From positions 1,116,001 to 1,180,000 of the forward strand of contig SNVD02000468.1 of assembly GCA_013180625.2 (NCBI GenBank): a DNA stretch of 64,000 bases, in the 5' to 3' direction. Position numbers and translations under genes: made by a program. The notes under the pieces are model-generated. The model saw nothing but the letters and a program-made list of their open reading frames with translations, ran no database searches and was not told the origin of the DNA. This DNA is from Boswellia sacra (Eukaryota; Streptophyta; Magnoliopsida; Sapindales; Burseraceae). Shown piece by piece: positions 1-10,457 of this stretch. Position 1 is the stretch's first letter. Every line of letters starts with the position of its first letter.

Positions 1-2
1 TA

Positions 3-448
3 GCCACTATTCAAAAGCTCTCATCCCAAATTCATCGGCTTCCGTCTCTTTCCCTCTGCTTCCAATACCTAATCTCTCAGTCTTTCGCCACCAGTTCCTC
101 TGCCAAAGTCGCCAACAGAATCGTTAAGCTCTTCGCAATCGAACCCTATAGGCCAGAAGCGCGAGATCGTGGGGCTATTAGGGTAGACTCTCCTAAAAGC
201 CCTGACGAACCACAGGCTCATAGACCCGACCTCTCACCAGCTTGAAGAGATCAACACGTGCTCTACAGAGTGCAAGGTGAACATCGTGCGGGAGTGGTTG
301 GAAAAGCTGCCGCCTAGGTCGTATGACGAAGAGTACGTGTTGAATCTTGAACAAGCATTCAAGGCTGGGGTGTCAGGTGGTCCTCAATCGGGATCTTGAA
401 GGTATGGTGGTGGCCGTCCTCGAGCCCAAACCATGGGACACCCCCTAA
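3..448 (+). pseudogene. Retrocopy pseudogene of a mitochondrial 2Fe-2S ferredoxin-like protein
   Basis: Three reading frames in succession give one protein family. The first frame (from base 3) reads ATIQKLSSQIHRLPSLSL and then SFATSSSAKVANRIVKLFAI, a Ser/Arg-rich presequence typical of mitochondrial import. Near 153 the frame shifts, apparently by loss of two bases, and a TAG follows the motif REIVGLLG. The middle part reads LLKALTNHRLIDPTSHQLEE and CSTECKVNIVREWLEKLPPRSYDEEYV. A second shift near 340 leads to NKHSRLGCQVVLNRDLEG and ends in EPKPWDTP plus TAA. SRLGCQV is the region of the last cluster cysteine in adrenodoxin-type ferredoxins. From memory the protein resembles the small plant ferredoxin-like family of Arabidopsis At3g07480. 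There is no intron, and two frameshifts plus a stop make it non-functional. The initiator ATG is not visible, since the window starts at or just after it. Family call fairly sure, exact orthologue less so. Confidence 0.75.
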
Positions 449-785
449 TTTTGATTTTATTTTTTAGGCATTTTCACTTTGAGAAAGAAATAATCAACCT
501 TTAAAAACAAAACACTAAGTTTCCTTTTGTTTTCAATTTCAATTTCATGGATTTGGACTTTCAAATCAATCACATCATCGGGATTGTATTGTTGTGAGTT
601 AGTTAAAAATCCCATCTCTGCTTGCTTTTATATTTACATTTTCTTGTTTACATATTTATGCTCTGATTGAGGCTACAAGAAACACATTATTCAGAAGTCC
701 TTCCAGGATCTGCTTCGGAAGCAGGAAGGTGATAGGTCTCCGTCCATCACCAAAGTTCTCATTCTCCTTATCTTCGCACAATACC
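449..785. other. Spacer: pseudogene 3' flank and possible leader of the next captured exon
   Basis: The first 200 bases are AT-rich and non-coding. From about 660 to 790 the sequence becomes more balanced. If the solo LTR is removed it runs directly into 4770-4828, just upstream of the ATG at 4829, so it may be the 5' leader of that exon. No reading frame worth naming. Confidence 0.4.
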
Positions 786-3099
786 CACTTTGTGACACCC
801 CAAATTTTAAGAAAGTTTGACTTACATGTATATTGTAAAAATATGTATTATTAATATAATGAGGTATGTATATATATATATATATATGGAGAGGGATGAA
901 ATTAGATGAGAGATGGAAGGGTGTGAGTGAAAAGCTAAGAAAGTGTGGGGGTTTAAGTGAAATACTTGTGTGATGTATATCTATAAAGCATGAGACAAGT
1001 CTAGAAAATTCATTTTTCTTCCCCCTTTCTCTTTGAACGTCCAGCAGCCTCTCTCCCTCTTTTTCCCTCAATTTTTCCATGGAATCAAGAAGAGAGGAAG
1101 GAAGCAAGAGGCCAAGATGTAAGAATTCACTTCTCTCTCTCAAATTCTAGCCATAACCGTGCAATTGAGTGATGGTTTATTATTTTTTATGATATTTCAT
1201 GTCAGACATATTCTGTAAATGGCTAGAAAAACATGAATTAGAGTGAATTATGGAAGAATTTAAAGATTTGATGATGCTAGGAAGCTAGAAGTAAAGCATG
1301 AGTATGAATCCTGCAGAGTTGTTTTTCTGAACAGTGCCAAGTCCAAAAATTCCTATAACTTCCATGGTTGTTTGCTGACTCTGAAATTTTTATATGATAA
1401 ACTAGACATGTCGAGGAGTTTATATAATTTTGAAACACTCAAAAATTCGTAGTATGTGAATTGTAATGAATTTTTGAATTTCTGGTTCGAAATTGAGAAT
1501 TCTCCTATTTTAAAACAGGGCAGGGGGAATGAACTCGATTTGAGGGGCAAATATTTGTTAAATTTTGTGATTTTTAATACAAAAACCCTTGGGTATGATT
1601 TCTGTTAGACTGTAAATTTTCATGGTTTTTGGAGTTGTGTATGAATTGTTATGATTTTTCAAATCTGGACTTAAAGAACTATGAATGTTAAGTTCCAGAA
1701 CTGAGTATGTGAAATAAATTCCGTCTGACTGCCTAAACTCCTTACAAAATCTTGATTGTTGGTGAAATGACTTTTATATGTGTCTAGTTTTAGACTGAAA
1801 AGTTTGGTAGAGATTGGATTATTGTAGAATTTTATAAAATTCTTCAAAGTTTCACTGTTCAGTGGAAAGGTCTGCAAACAGATTTGCTGTGTGAATGAAA
1901 TTAAGGATTTTCAAGGGGAATATGACCTTATTTTGACTCAATAAAATTCATGGTCTATAATATGTATGTCTATTTAAGTTCCATGAAGTTTGGTGATGAT
2001 TGGAAATGAATAACTTCTTATTATAATAATCCAACCAATATGTGTGTGTTATAGAGTTTAATAAATGATGTTATTGGTTGGTTGAATTGTTGTTAACCTA
2101 TAAGGGATTTAATGACTTCTAAATGAACACTAATCAGTGAGTTATGACTATGGCAATGGTTACCAGAGAGGAAGGAGAAGAAGAAGAGATGAACTTTAAA
2201 TAACTGCTTATCAAGAAACATACGAGAGCAAAATTAAGAGGCGAGGCTAACCAGGTAAGTAGCTAGACCCTTCTGAGGACACAACAGATGTTAACTTTTA
2301 ATGAAATGTGTTTAATGATTGTGTTTGTGAATATATGTGAAATGTGTTGATGGAATGTGTATGGGGCCATGAATACATGGACCTTGATATAGGAAATGAT
2401 TTGATTGGGGTTTATAGTGATTTATGAAATGTGTGATTTCATACACTTTGATGTATATGTGATTGACATGTTGACGTAACTTCTATGTGTGTGAGATATA
2501 GAAATGTGACTGTGCCCTCATGTATGTGAATTTGTTGTGATATGGCTTGAATAATATTGCCAATGAAACGATGTGTGTATATGAAGAATGAAATACATGC
2601 CAAACATTCGAGGATACTATTTCCTCATGTGAGATGGCATGACAAATGAATGTCTGAAAAACCATGTGTATTAGAGTGCCATGAATGTGTACGAGTGGAA
2701 ATTGAATGAGATTAGTTATACATGGACATAATTATGCAACGATGTGATTGAAATACATCGAAGAGTAATGGAAGGGTTGGCACTAATAAAGAATTCAATG
2801 GGGTTCTATATGTGTAGAAATGATGTCAATGTGTGGATTGTGCACATCCATAAGTGTATGTGAGATATGTAGGCTTATTGTGTTTATGAATGTATATGTG
2901 ACTAATGAAAAGCCTACGTAGAACCTCAATTATGAAAGTAAACTGCAATACTGTGATGTGCAAAGGCATGCATCATTATGTGATGTGTTATGAATTTGAA
3001 ATTTCATGCCAAGCCTATGGGAATATATTGAATGACGAATGTTAAATGTGATACTGTTAAATGCTAGCATTAAAGTGAATGAATTGTGACAAGTTGTGA

Positions 3100-3395
3100 T
3101 TGGGTTAGAAGCTTAATATAAAGCTTCACTTATTTGATCGAAATGTGAAATGTGATATGTGAGTGAAAGCTTAATATAGAGCTTCACTTATGTGATTGAA
3201 ATGTGAAACGTGATATGCGAGTGAAAGCTTAATATAGAGCTTCACTTATGTGACTGAGATGTGAAATGTGATATGTGAGTAAAAGCTTAATATAGAGCTT
3301 CACTTATGTCACTGAAATGTGAAATGTGATATGTGAGTGAAAGCTTAATATAGAGCTTCACTTATGTGACTAAATGTGAAAACTGATATGTGAGT
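3100..3395 (+). repeat. Tandem repeat, about 57 bp x 5, inside the solo LTR
   Basis: Five head-to-tail units start near 3108, 3166, 3223, 3280 and 3337. Each holds AAGCTTAATATAGAGCTTCA, itself a short palindrome-like motif, followed by CTTATGTGA and GAAATGTGAAATGTGATATG. Units differ by a few bases, so the array is old. Confidence 0.9.
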
Positions 3396-3423
3396 GGCAT
3401 GCCACAACTTAGGATATTTGGCT

Positions 3424-3830
3424 CTCATAGCTTGAGGGGAGGTCTGGACCATGTGTTTCTCTAGATGAGATTCGGTAGCATGGGCCCGGTATCACCCGGA
3501 TTGTCAGACTAGCCTTGAGCTATTTCATGGGTAGGCCTCTGAATGTATCTGTACTGTTCTGTATCCCCATGGCTTGAGGGGAGGTCTGGACCATGTGTTT
3601 CTCTAGATGAGATTCGGTAGCATGAGCCCGGTATCACCCGGATTGTCAAACTAGCCTTGAGCTATTTCATGGGTAGGCCTCTGAATGTATCTGTGCTGTT
3701 CTGTATCCCCATGGCTTGAGGGGATGTCTGGACCATGTGTTTCTCTAGACGAGATTCGGTAGCATGGGCCCGGTATCACCCGGATTGTCAGACTAGCCTT
3801 GAGCTGATTCATGGGTAGGCCTACATATGG
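3424..3830 (+). repeat. Tandem repeat, about 145 bp x 3, inside the solo LTR
   Basis: Three units begin near 3424, 3570 and 3710 with TGGCTTGAGGGGAGGTCTGG (first copy TAGCTTGAGG) and contain GGTATCACCCGGATTGTCA. They are more alike than the neighbouring 57-bp units, suggesting later amplification. They lie downstream of the presumed LTR promoter, in the transcribed part. Confidence 0.9.
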
Positions 3831-4828
3831 GAACTGACTGTGAAACGAAAAGTCCTACCTTGATTAGAGAGCACTGTTCCTAAGTATCTGTGACTGTACT
3901 GTGGAAGCTTCCGAAATTATTTGAAATGGATATCCATATGAACAATGTAGCAAGCTTATGGAAACTCATGTGTGAATGATTTATATGTTTATGGGAGCAC
4001 ATGAGGATGTGATAGACTTGTGAAAAGTTTATGTGTAAATGAGATGTGTATGTAAATGGGTGTATGTGATAAGCTTTGACATGGAAAAGTCATGCTTGAT
4101 TACCCATAGACAGGTATTTATGGAATTAGGAATGTGACTGGATAAGAGAGTAATTGGTCTAGGAAATGACCAATGATACAGGGTTGGCGCAGGAGCATAA
4201 TTAAATGGTGCAAGGGTGCATCTTTAACGAATCTAAAGAGATATAGGCAGAGAATTGGCATCGCTATGCCATACCTTTCACGCTGAAGCGCTAATTGCAT
4301 TGACTCAAGTAAGAGAGAATAGAGAGTTGGCGCATGCGTGCCCTCCCTTGGCACAGGGGCGCGAAACTGGAATTTGTAACAGATTGGAAATCAGAAACTT
4401 GGCGTCGCCGTGCCAGTTTTCTCGCATAGGGGCGCGTTTCTTGAACACTGAAATCAATGTTATGATTTTCTTAGTAAAGCACTGTTGGCTTGTATACTAA
4501 GAAATAAACAGTAATCAGTGATTATGGAATAAGTATTGAATAGTAGTCATATTCTGAAATGGTTATCGCCATTTATTGTTTTATTTTGAGTGTTACGCTA
4601 GTTTTATAATTCTAGCTGCTTACTGAGTTTCATACTCACTAGTCTGTTGTGTACCTCAGGTATTCGATCAGTAAAAGATTAAGGAAGGATTTCGGCATAA
4701 CGATGATTGTGTTCCCTTGGCAAGCCCTTATCTGCTGCAGTATTACTCTGTTGGATACGGGGTGTGACACACTTAGCTACCAACAATAGCATTTTGAAGG
4801 CTTTAATTTTCCCAATTAATCAATCGAA

Positions 4829-4930
4829 ATGGGAGTTGATTTGAGGCAAGTTGTTGCTGGTGTCTTAACTCTCACCATGTTTGTAATGCTTGGCAACATG
4901 ATCAAAAGAGACCATTTTGATTCCATCACT
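4829..4930 (+). pseudogene. Orphan first exon of an MSR/O-fucosyltransferase-like gene
   Basis: ATG at 4829 opens the sequence MGVDLRQVVAGVLTLTMFVM and continues LGNMIKRDHFDSIT to a donor-like GTAAGC at 4931. This is a short cytosolic N-terminus, one membrane helix and the start of a luminal stem, as in Golgi type II proteins. From memory it matches the N-terminus of plant mannan-synthesis-related / O-fucosyltransferase-family (GT65-like) proteins. The rest of such a protein (its catalytic domain) is not found downstream. The next recognisable exons belong to other genes, so this is a captured or stranded exon rather than a working gene. The solo LTR sits 55 bp upstream of the ATG, in what would be the leader. 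Confidence 0.6.
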
Positions 4931-5715
4931 GTAAGCACTTCTTCTTCTTGTACTACTTCTACTTCTGCTTTCCTCTTATCTTCATTTCTTTCTGATCTGC
5001 TCTACTTTGAATATAAATTTTTAGTTTTTTCTGTCTTTGATTGATCTGTTTTGTGATGTGTTTTGAGCTTGAGGGACATCTTCGAGGCTTTGTGCTTCTG
5101 GGATTGATATCTTTTCTCTCTTTTACTGGATTTATGCAATAGTTTAGTTAACCCTATTGTTACTTGTGCAGGAAATGAAGGTTTTATAAACAAATTTGAA
5201 ATCTTTAATGGCTTGTTTTTGCTTTGTTTTCAGTTTAGGTAGATGGGATTGTTAAGATAATTAAGCTGAATATTTGTGTTTCTTCTCTTCTTCTTCTGCT
5301 GCATTGTTTTTGTAACTCAATTGTTGTTGGAAAGATTTGAAGATTTCAGCTTTCAATATCTTTTTTTAAATAATTATCTTGCAAGTTCTAGTTTGATTAT
5401 TTTGTGCTTTTAATTTATACTGTTATTTGAAATCTTTTGTTTGTGGTAGTGTCTGTCCAGTGTTTGTTGGGTGTTACTTGTTTTAAGACTTTGATCATAT
5501 TGATATCTGCATCTGTGTTCATCTGGATCATTGGATGTTTGTGCATTTTGATTCTGATATGTTCCAAAGTATGTTGATAAGAAAGCACTGGTTGAAGGGT
5601 GAGAACTTTTTATATTTATTGCACTGGTTGAACATATCAACTTATACATTTCATGCATAAACTTAAAATTCGTAATTAATACTTAAGATTGGACTTGGTT
5701 TTTTTAACATTGCAG

Positions 5716-5816
5716 GCTCTGATGAGCAGAAGTTTCTTGAAGCATCAATGGCATATGTAGCAGGGAAACCTATTATGTCCGATGAAGAGTTTGATAAACT
5801 AAAGTTAAGACTGAAG
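5716..5816 (+). pseudogene. PGRL1-like exon fragment (first of two)
   Basis: After an acceptor (TTTTTAACATTGCAG) the exon reads SDEQKFLEASMAYVAGKPIM and then SDEEFDKLKLRLK, ending at a GT donor. It is 101 nt and open throughout. This is the conserved stromal segment of PGRL1, the thylakoid partner of PGR5 in cyclic electron flow around photosystem I. Only this exon and the next are present; upstream cysteine-bearing exons and downstream membrane exons are missing. Both splice sites are kept, so the piece was copied as genomic DNA and not through mRNA. Confidence 0.85.
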
Positions 5817-5988
5817 GTTGGTTTGGGTTTCAAATTCAATCCCTTTCTCCTTGCCACTCTGTTATGTCCATTCACTTTTGTTACACGTTTCTAAGTAGAT
5901 CAGTTGGAGACTATTCCATTAATTATGCTTTTCTTTGTCATTATATCTCTCTCTAATAAGATTTACTTTGACCATTACTATTTTTTAG

Positions 5989-6045
5989 GCGGAAGGCAGT
6001 GAAATTGTGGTTGAGGGTCCACATTGCAGTCTCCGTAGTAGAAAG
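5989..6045 (+). pseudogene. PGRL1-like exon fragment (second of two)
   Basis: A 57-nt exon between TTTTTTAG and GTAGAT reads AEGSEIVVEGPHCSLRSRK, directly continuing the preceding PGRL1 exon in phase. In PGRL1 the next exon would begin with the segment leading into the first membrane helix. I searched the following 2 kb by eye and did not find it, so the gene stops here. Confidence 0.85.
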
Positions 6046-7802
6046 GTAGATTTCTATTTTATATGCTTTTCTTATGCATAAAGCTAAGGATTTTCCATTT
6101 CTGAAGAATTATAGTCTCTTGATTGATCAACTATTATGTTAGGAATGTATTCAAGCTCTCTGAGTAGACAATTTATAAATTTCTCAAGCTGCACTTTTGT
6201 CTCCTCTAAATAGTGCAAAGTTCTATTTCATTTTAATTTTTTATCCAACTTTTTTCCACTAGATTTAAGTTGTATGTGGACATGACGAGTTATTAAGCTC
6301 AGTTGTTATCATATATGACCTAGAAATTTACCAGCTGCAGTAGTTTCCACAGGAATCAAAATTTCCATGATCTAATGATTACCTCCTGTAGCAGCTTGTT
6401 TGAACCATCTCCAGATTAGTAATGCCATTCCCTGATATTGATAGCAATAGATGAACAGAGCTTTTGTTTCTTGTTGTCTACACTGGAATATCTCTGAGAC
6501 TTTTTGATTTGAATATATTCCTTTGATACTTTAAACTCACCCAACAAACCCATCACCAGTTCCACCACCACCAACTGTTGGTCTAGCTTTGGTTCATCTG
6601 ATTCTGGATCAGTTTGGAGTTCACCAGTTGAGTTGAAACTCGGTTCAATAAGAAAACAAATTAAGAAACGAAAACCATAGTTGACGAGGTCAGTGCTTTT
6701 GTTTGTTTTCAGAATCCTCCCATATGATGGTTTTGCAAGTTTGCTTCTTTTCTCATGATATATTACAAATTTTCTTTTCTATTTTCTGCTTCTGTTAGCG
6801 ATGTCATTTCCTGTTTGTTTATACCTCCATATGAAACTTTTTAATTGGATTCAATGGAATAGAGTTTATGCATTCTTTATGTTCTTTCGATTCAGTGGCT
6901 TGAGTTGGCAAAAAGGAACATTAAAGTCTAGGAAAGAGTGAAAGAGTAATTGTAACAATTGGTATTTCCTTAGTTTTGTAAATTAATCATCAGGTGGTGA
7001 AGCTATGCACTCAAGGTATATCAAATCAATTAAAAAATATTCATTTTTTAGCTGTACACTCAAGGCATATCCCATTTATCAAATAGTAAACTCTCATTGT
7101 TATTGAAAGGAGTAACTTTCATTCTTTTCCTGTAATAGTTTAGGTTCTAGACAAATGACAATGAGAGTGGAAAGGTGGGATTTTTGTAAAATTTATATTT
7201 CCTTTTAGGCGTTGTTCACTCAACATGGTTCAAATGTGACAATCTAAACCAAATATTGAGCTAATGCCAAATCCATAATCTCATCAAGGATAAATGAGTG
7301 AGTTCTGTTTCTTGAACCAGTCAGGTGCCTGGTAGATCCTGCAGTAGTAGTGTCATCTTGGTTTTGAAGGTCAGAAAGAACAAAAAGGATTGAAGGAGAA
7401 CAGAAGTTTAATAGCCATGGCTGTATGTTTCTGTGATGTATTGAGTGGTAGGACTTGTGTTTCTTCTGGAAATCCAATGCCGTGTAAGGAAAAGAATTGC
7501 TGGATATCCGTGTATATTGTTGGTCATTTGAACATTTTGCTCGATGGCATTAAGATGAGAAATTGAGTTTAGGACAATTTTTAAGATTTCACTCAAATAC
7601 ATAATATAGTACAATATCTGCTGAGTCCCTCTTAAAATTTTGAGTAGTCATTAGAGATATTTGTTTTGCAGCATGAGTGATGTTTAGTGACGAAGTTCAA
7701 GCCATTTTCAGCTGCAACAATTATAGGATGCCCCATGGTCTAGAAAGAATATTTTTATTGTCAGACAAAAATTCTTATCTCAAAGTCTTTTTTTTTTTAC
7801 AG
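6046..7802. other. Intron-like spacer between captured exons
   Basis: T-rich, intron-like DNA with no recognisable coding exon. Several short open frames on both strands lack codon bias or known motifs. It would be the natural continuation of the PGRL1 intron followed by sequence of another origin, but I could not locate the junction. Confidence 0.4.
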
Positions 7803-7869
7803 GAAAAATGTTGAAAGAGTGGTTAAGTTTTTTATGGAAGATATGAAGCACAAGTTGCTATTTTGTTGG
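7803..7869 (+). other. Exon-like piece of unknown origin
   Basis: A T-rich tract and ACAG acceptor precede an open stretch reading RKNVERVVKFFMEDMKHKLL then FCW, followed by GTAGGT. Size, pyrimidine tract and donor fit a small exon, but I do not recognise the peptide. It could belong to the K+ channel fragment downstream or to a further captured gene, or be chance. Confidence 0.3.
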
Positions 7870-8206
7870 GTAGGTACTACCCCATTTTGCATGGAACCAA
7901 AGTAGTTGGGTGATGAAGAATTGTCATTTATTTTCTTGCATTCCCGCTTTTTGTTCTGGTCTTCTGATAGAGCAAAACTACGCCAATTTGAAGGACTATG
8001 TTTTGGAACTTGCTAATAAGAGTACATGATTATGTTTTACTTATTGAATTGAATTCTAATCTTAGAACCTTTCCCTGATCAATATGAAGTTACTTGTAGA
8101 TAATTTTAAAGGTTTATAGTTCTCTGACCATTATATATTCATATCTCTCTACATATATGAACATATTCTCTTAACATTAGCTCTGTTTTGAACTTGATTT
8201 TTGCAG

Positions 8207-8422
8207 GATATGGGAGACTTTTCTTGTCCTTCTGGTCATTTACACTGCTTGGGAGTCACCATTCGAATTTGGATTCCTTAGAAATCTACAGAAGCCACTT
8301 TCCATTATTGATAACATTGTGAATAGATTCTTTGCTGTGGACAGTTTTCTCACCTTCTTTGTAGCTTACCTTGACAAAGCTAAAAATGCTTGGCCTGTGT
8401 TTCAACACTGTTTAAGCATTTA
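8207..8422 (+). pseudogene. Shaker-type K+ channel (AKT/KAT family) exon fragment, S1-S2 region
   Basis: Behind the acceptor GATTTTTGCAG the exon reads IWETFLVLLVIYTAWESPFE and FGFLRNLQKPLSIIDNIVNR then FFAVDSFLTFFVAYLDKA. This is the signature first transmembrane helix, linker and start of S2 of plant inward-rectifying Shaker channels, which normally continue into a conserved TYLLVDD-like segment. Here the match ends at 8381 and an unrelated stretch runs to TAA at 8420-8422. No other channel exon is visible, so it cannot encode a channel. It lies about 280 bp inside the CACTA end at 8698. Confidence 0.85.
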
Positions 8423-8459
8423 AGGCATGCTGAATTTTTTTTTTAATTTTTGAAACTAT

Positions 8460-8698
8460 TATACTTGACGGTCAAAAACCGCCAAGTATATATACATTTT
8501 TTTAATTTTAAATCTATTATATTTGGCGGTCAAAAACCGTCAAATATAGTCAGGTGTATATTTGGCACTTTGACCGACCGTCAAATATAGTCAAAATGAC
8601 TATATTTGGCAGTGCCATTGATGGCGCTTTTAAGACCGCCAAATATATACATATTTGACGGTCAAAAATCGCCAAATTTGGTCATTTTTCTTGTAGTG
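8460..8698 (+). repeat. CACTA subterminal repeat region and terminal inverted repeat
   Basis: At least six copies of a roughly 12-16 bp motif with core TTGGCGGTCAAAA or its complement, such as CCGCCAAATATA, occur in both orientations. They end at the terminal CTTGTAGTG at 8690-8698. Such arrays are the transposase-binding sites in this superfamily. Confidence 0.85.
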
Positions 8699-8701
8699 AA
8701 T

Positions 8702-10055
8702 CAATATATTAAATGTCAAATAAAAATAGCATTTATAATTTTATATATTTTTATATATAATAGTTTATTATATAAAAATAACAATATATTGTATATTTTT
8801 ATATATAATGATAGGGTGAGGGGTGGGTGTGGGGTGGGGAGTAGTAAACCCATCCCTACCTCATCACAATACGAGGATTATAATTCGACCCCATCTTCAC
8901 CCTATTCCCATAAAAATTGCCTCCATCCCCACCCCAATAGAGGCAGATCCCTTACGGATTCCTAACCTCATGGTACATTTTGCCATCCCTATACTCATTA
9001 AGCACAAAAAATAAAACAAGGTTTAAAAATCATATTCATATCTCTATATCATGTCAATTTATGGCAACCCATATATTGGCAAAAACAATTAACACTTCGC
9101 AGTCTCGAATTGAATCCTAAAATCATGCAAAAGTTGATTAGACTTTTACAAGCATTAAGCATAGAATAAATAACTCAACTTAATATGGAATAAAACATCA
9201 ATAAATTAAGATTAAAAGAATCCAAACATCCTAATCCGACTATGTCTTAGCCCTAGAAAAGAAAACTAATTCATAGCTAAATCAAACAAAACCAAAATCA
9301 TAATTCTAAACATAAAGACAAAGAGAGAAGAAAGAAAAACTGGGAATTTGATGAAGAATCTTGCTTCCAGCCATCCTCTTTGGCCTCTTGAAACCCCCCC
9401 AAAACATTCTGTCATGTCTTATTTATATATGTAGGGTTTTAGGATTCCAAATTCTTTCAAAAAATGAACTACAAAATTTTCCAAATCAACATTGCACCAT
9501 GGCCCCAAGGACATTGAATCGCGGCCCCATGCTTTTTGGTTGAAGCTCTGTTTTAGCTCTTCAAAATTTCTACTCTACGCTACCTTTAACTCTTTTTACC
9601 ATAATTTTTAGCAGACAACTCAGATTCACAAACCATAAATTTTATAGAAACTAAACATCCAGATCTTTTTAATTGTACATGTGACAAAATTTGCTTCATT
9701 GTAGATCGATATAGTAAATTCTAAGAATTTGGCTATTTGGTAGTGGCAAAATTTGAACGTTTTTGCTCCTAATTGCACCAATTGCTTTCATTTGCTTTCT
9801 ATAACTAAGGAAATTGAAAACAAAAGAAAAGAAATATAAAAAGAACACATTTAACTTGAAAACAAACTAATTAACTAAGAAAAGAGGTATTAAAAACTGT
9901 ATAACTATTGAGTTGTCCGATTATCATGATTGTTAGGTCAACTGAGAATGGATTTTTCATTGATGGGTTTAAGTTCTTTTCTCAAATGCTTAAATATGGA
10001 ACTTGAGAAAATGCTTAAATGATAAACCCAATTCACTTCATTTGCTTTTGGTAAT
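8702..10055. other. AT-rich spacer without a gene
   Basis: Bases 8740-8815 are nearly pure A/T. Bases 8815-8965 hold a C/G-rich patch with GGGTGAGGGGTGGGTGTGGG answered by CCATCCCCACCCC-type motifs about 110 bp on, the look of a small repeat with self-complementary ends. The remainder has no coding potential that I can see. Confidence 0.5.
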
Positions 10056-10457
10056 TTTGACGTGAACACACTATGGAATGATATCATTTCTGGTTATTCA
10101 TAGAATAGGCAAGAAGCTTTAGCCCTTTAGAAGGATGGACGAGTTGGATATGAAGCCTAATTATGTCACTTTACTCTGTATTCTCTTTGCTTGCAGCCAT
10201 GGAGGAATTGTAGAGCAAGGCCTACACTATTTCCAACTAATAGGGGGAAAATATGTTTTGAAACCAGAGATGGAACATTATGCTTGTATAATTTATCTAT
10301 TTGGTCATGTTGATCATTTGGATGATGCAACAAATTTCATAAGAAAGATGCTAATTGAGCCCAGCAAAATAGTCTAGCAGAAGCATGTACAGTTCCTGGA
10401 AATGTTGAATTAGAGGAAATTACTGCACAGAAGGTCATTTCCTATTATAATTTTTAA
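10056..10457 (+). pseudogene. PLS-class pentatricopeptide-repeat gene fragment
   Basis: Read with two frame changes, the sequence gives DVNTLWNDIISGYS, a TAG, then RRMDELDMKPNYVTLLCILF, ACSHGGIVEQGLHYF, EMEHYACIIYLFGHVDHLDD and, after another shift at about 10380, ACTVPGNVELEEITAQKVI. These are the last P/L/S motifs and the start of the E motif of organellar RNA-editing PPR proteins (normally WN.MISGY, LFREM, VTFLCVLSACSHAGLVEEG, EHYACMVDLLGRAG). Only about 130 of the usual 500-700 residues remain. One stop and two frameshifts make it dead. No DYW domain is present. Confidence 0.8.

Larger units (their letters stand above)
791..4769 (+). mobile_element. Solo LTR (3,979 bp), probably Ty3/gypsy chromovirus type
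   Basis: The termini are TGTGACACCCC and GGGGTGTGACA, near-perfect inverted ends with the TG...CA of LTRs. They are flanked by a perfect 5-bp target duplication, CACTT, at 786-790 and 4770-4774. The end motif GGATACGGGGTGTGACA resembles remembered Del/Tekay-type plant LTR ends. There is no primer-binding site, polypurine tract, gag or pol, and neither terminus recurs inside, so this is one LTR left by recombination rather than a full element. A TATA-like box (CTATAAAGC) lies about 190 bp from the 5' end, giving the orientation. The interior holds two tandem arrays and a stretch with GC-rich repeats at 4240-4440. Removing the element and one CACTT joins the flanks cleanly. Family assignment is inference; solo-LTR structure is directly supported. 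Confidence 0.85.
4775..8698 (+). mobile_element. Right-hand part of a CACTA transposon carrying gene fragments (left end probably off-window)
   Basis: Bases 8683-8698 read GTCATTTTTCTTGTAGTG at their end, the exact reverse of the plant CACTA start CACTACAAGAAAAATGAC. Bases 8460-8690 are packed with short direct and inverted copies of TTGACGGTCAAAAACCG and its variants, the subterminal repeat pattern of CACTA elements. The next three bases, AAT, would be the target duplication. No CACTACAAG start lies upstream on +, so the other end should be before base 1. The start given here is only a practical limit (the end of the solo LTR). Exons of at least three unrelated genes, all on +, lie inside. 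Known plant CACTA elements capture genes this way; that these fragments are cargo is inference. Confidence 0.6.

Noticed and set aside
691..1143. 150-codon frame on - across the left end of the solo LTR
   Set aside because: It spans the junction between flank and LTR and has low-complexity His/Ile/Tyr runs from TA repeats; no family resemblance.
3100..3830. Regular repeats considered as a CRISPR-like array
   Set aside because: Head-to-tail units without unique spacers, inside an LTR in a eukaryotic genome.
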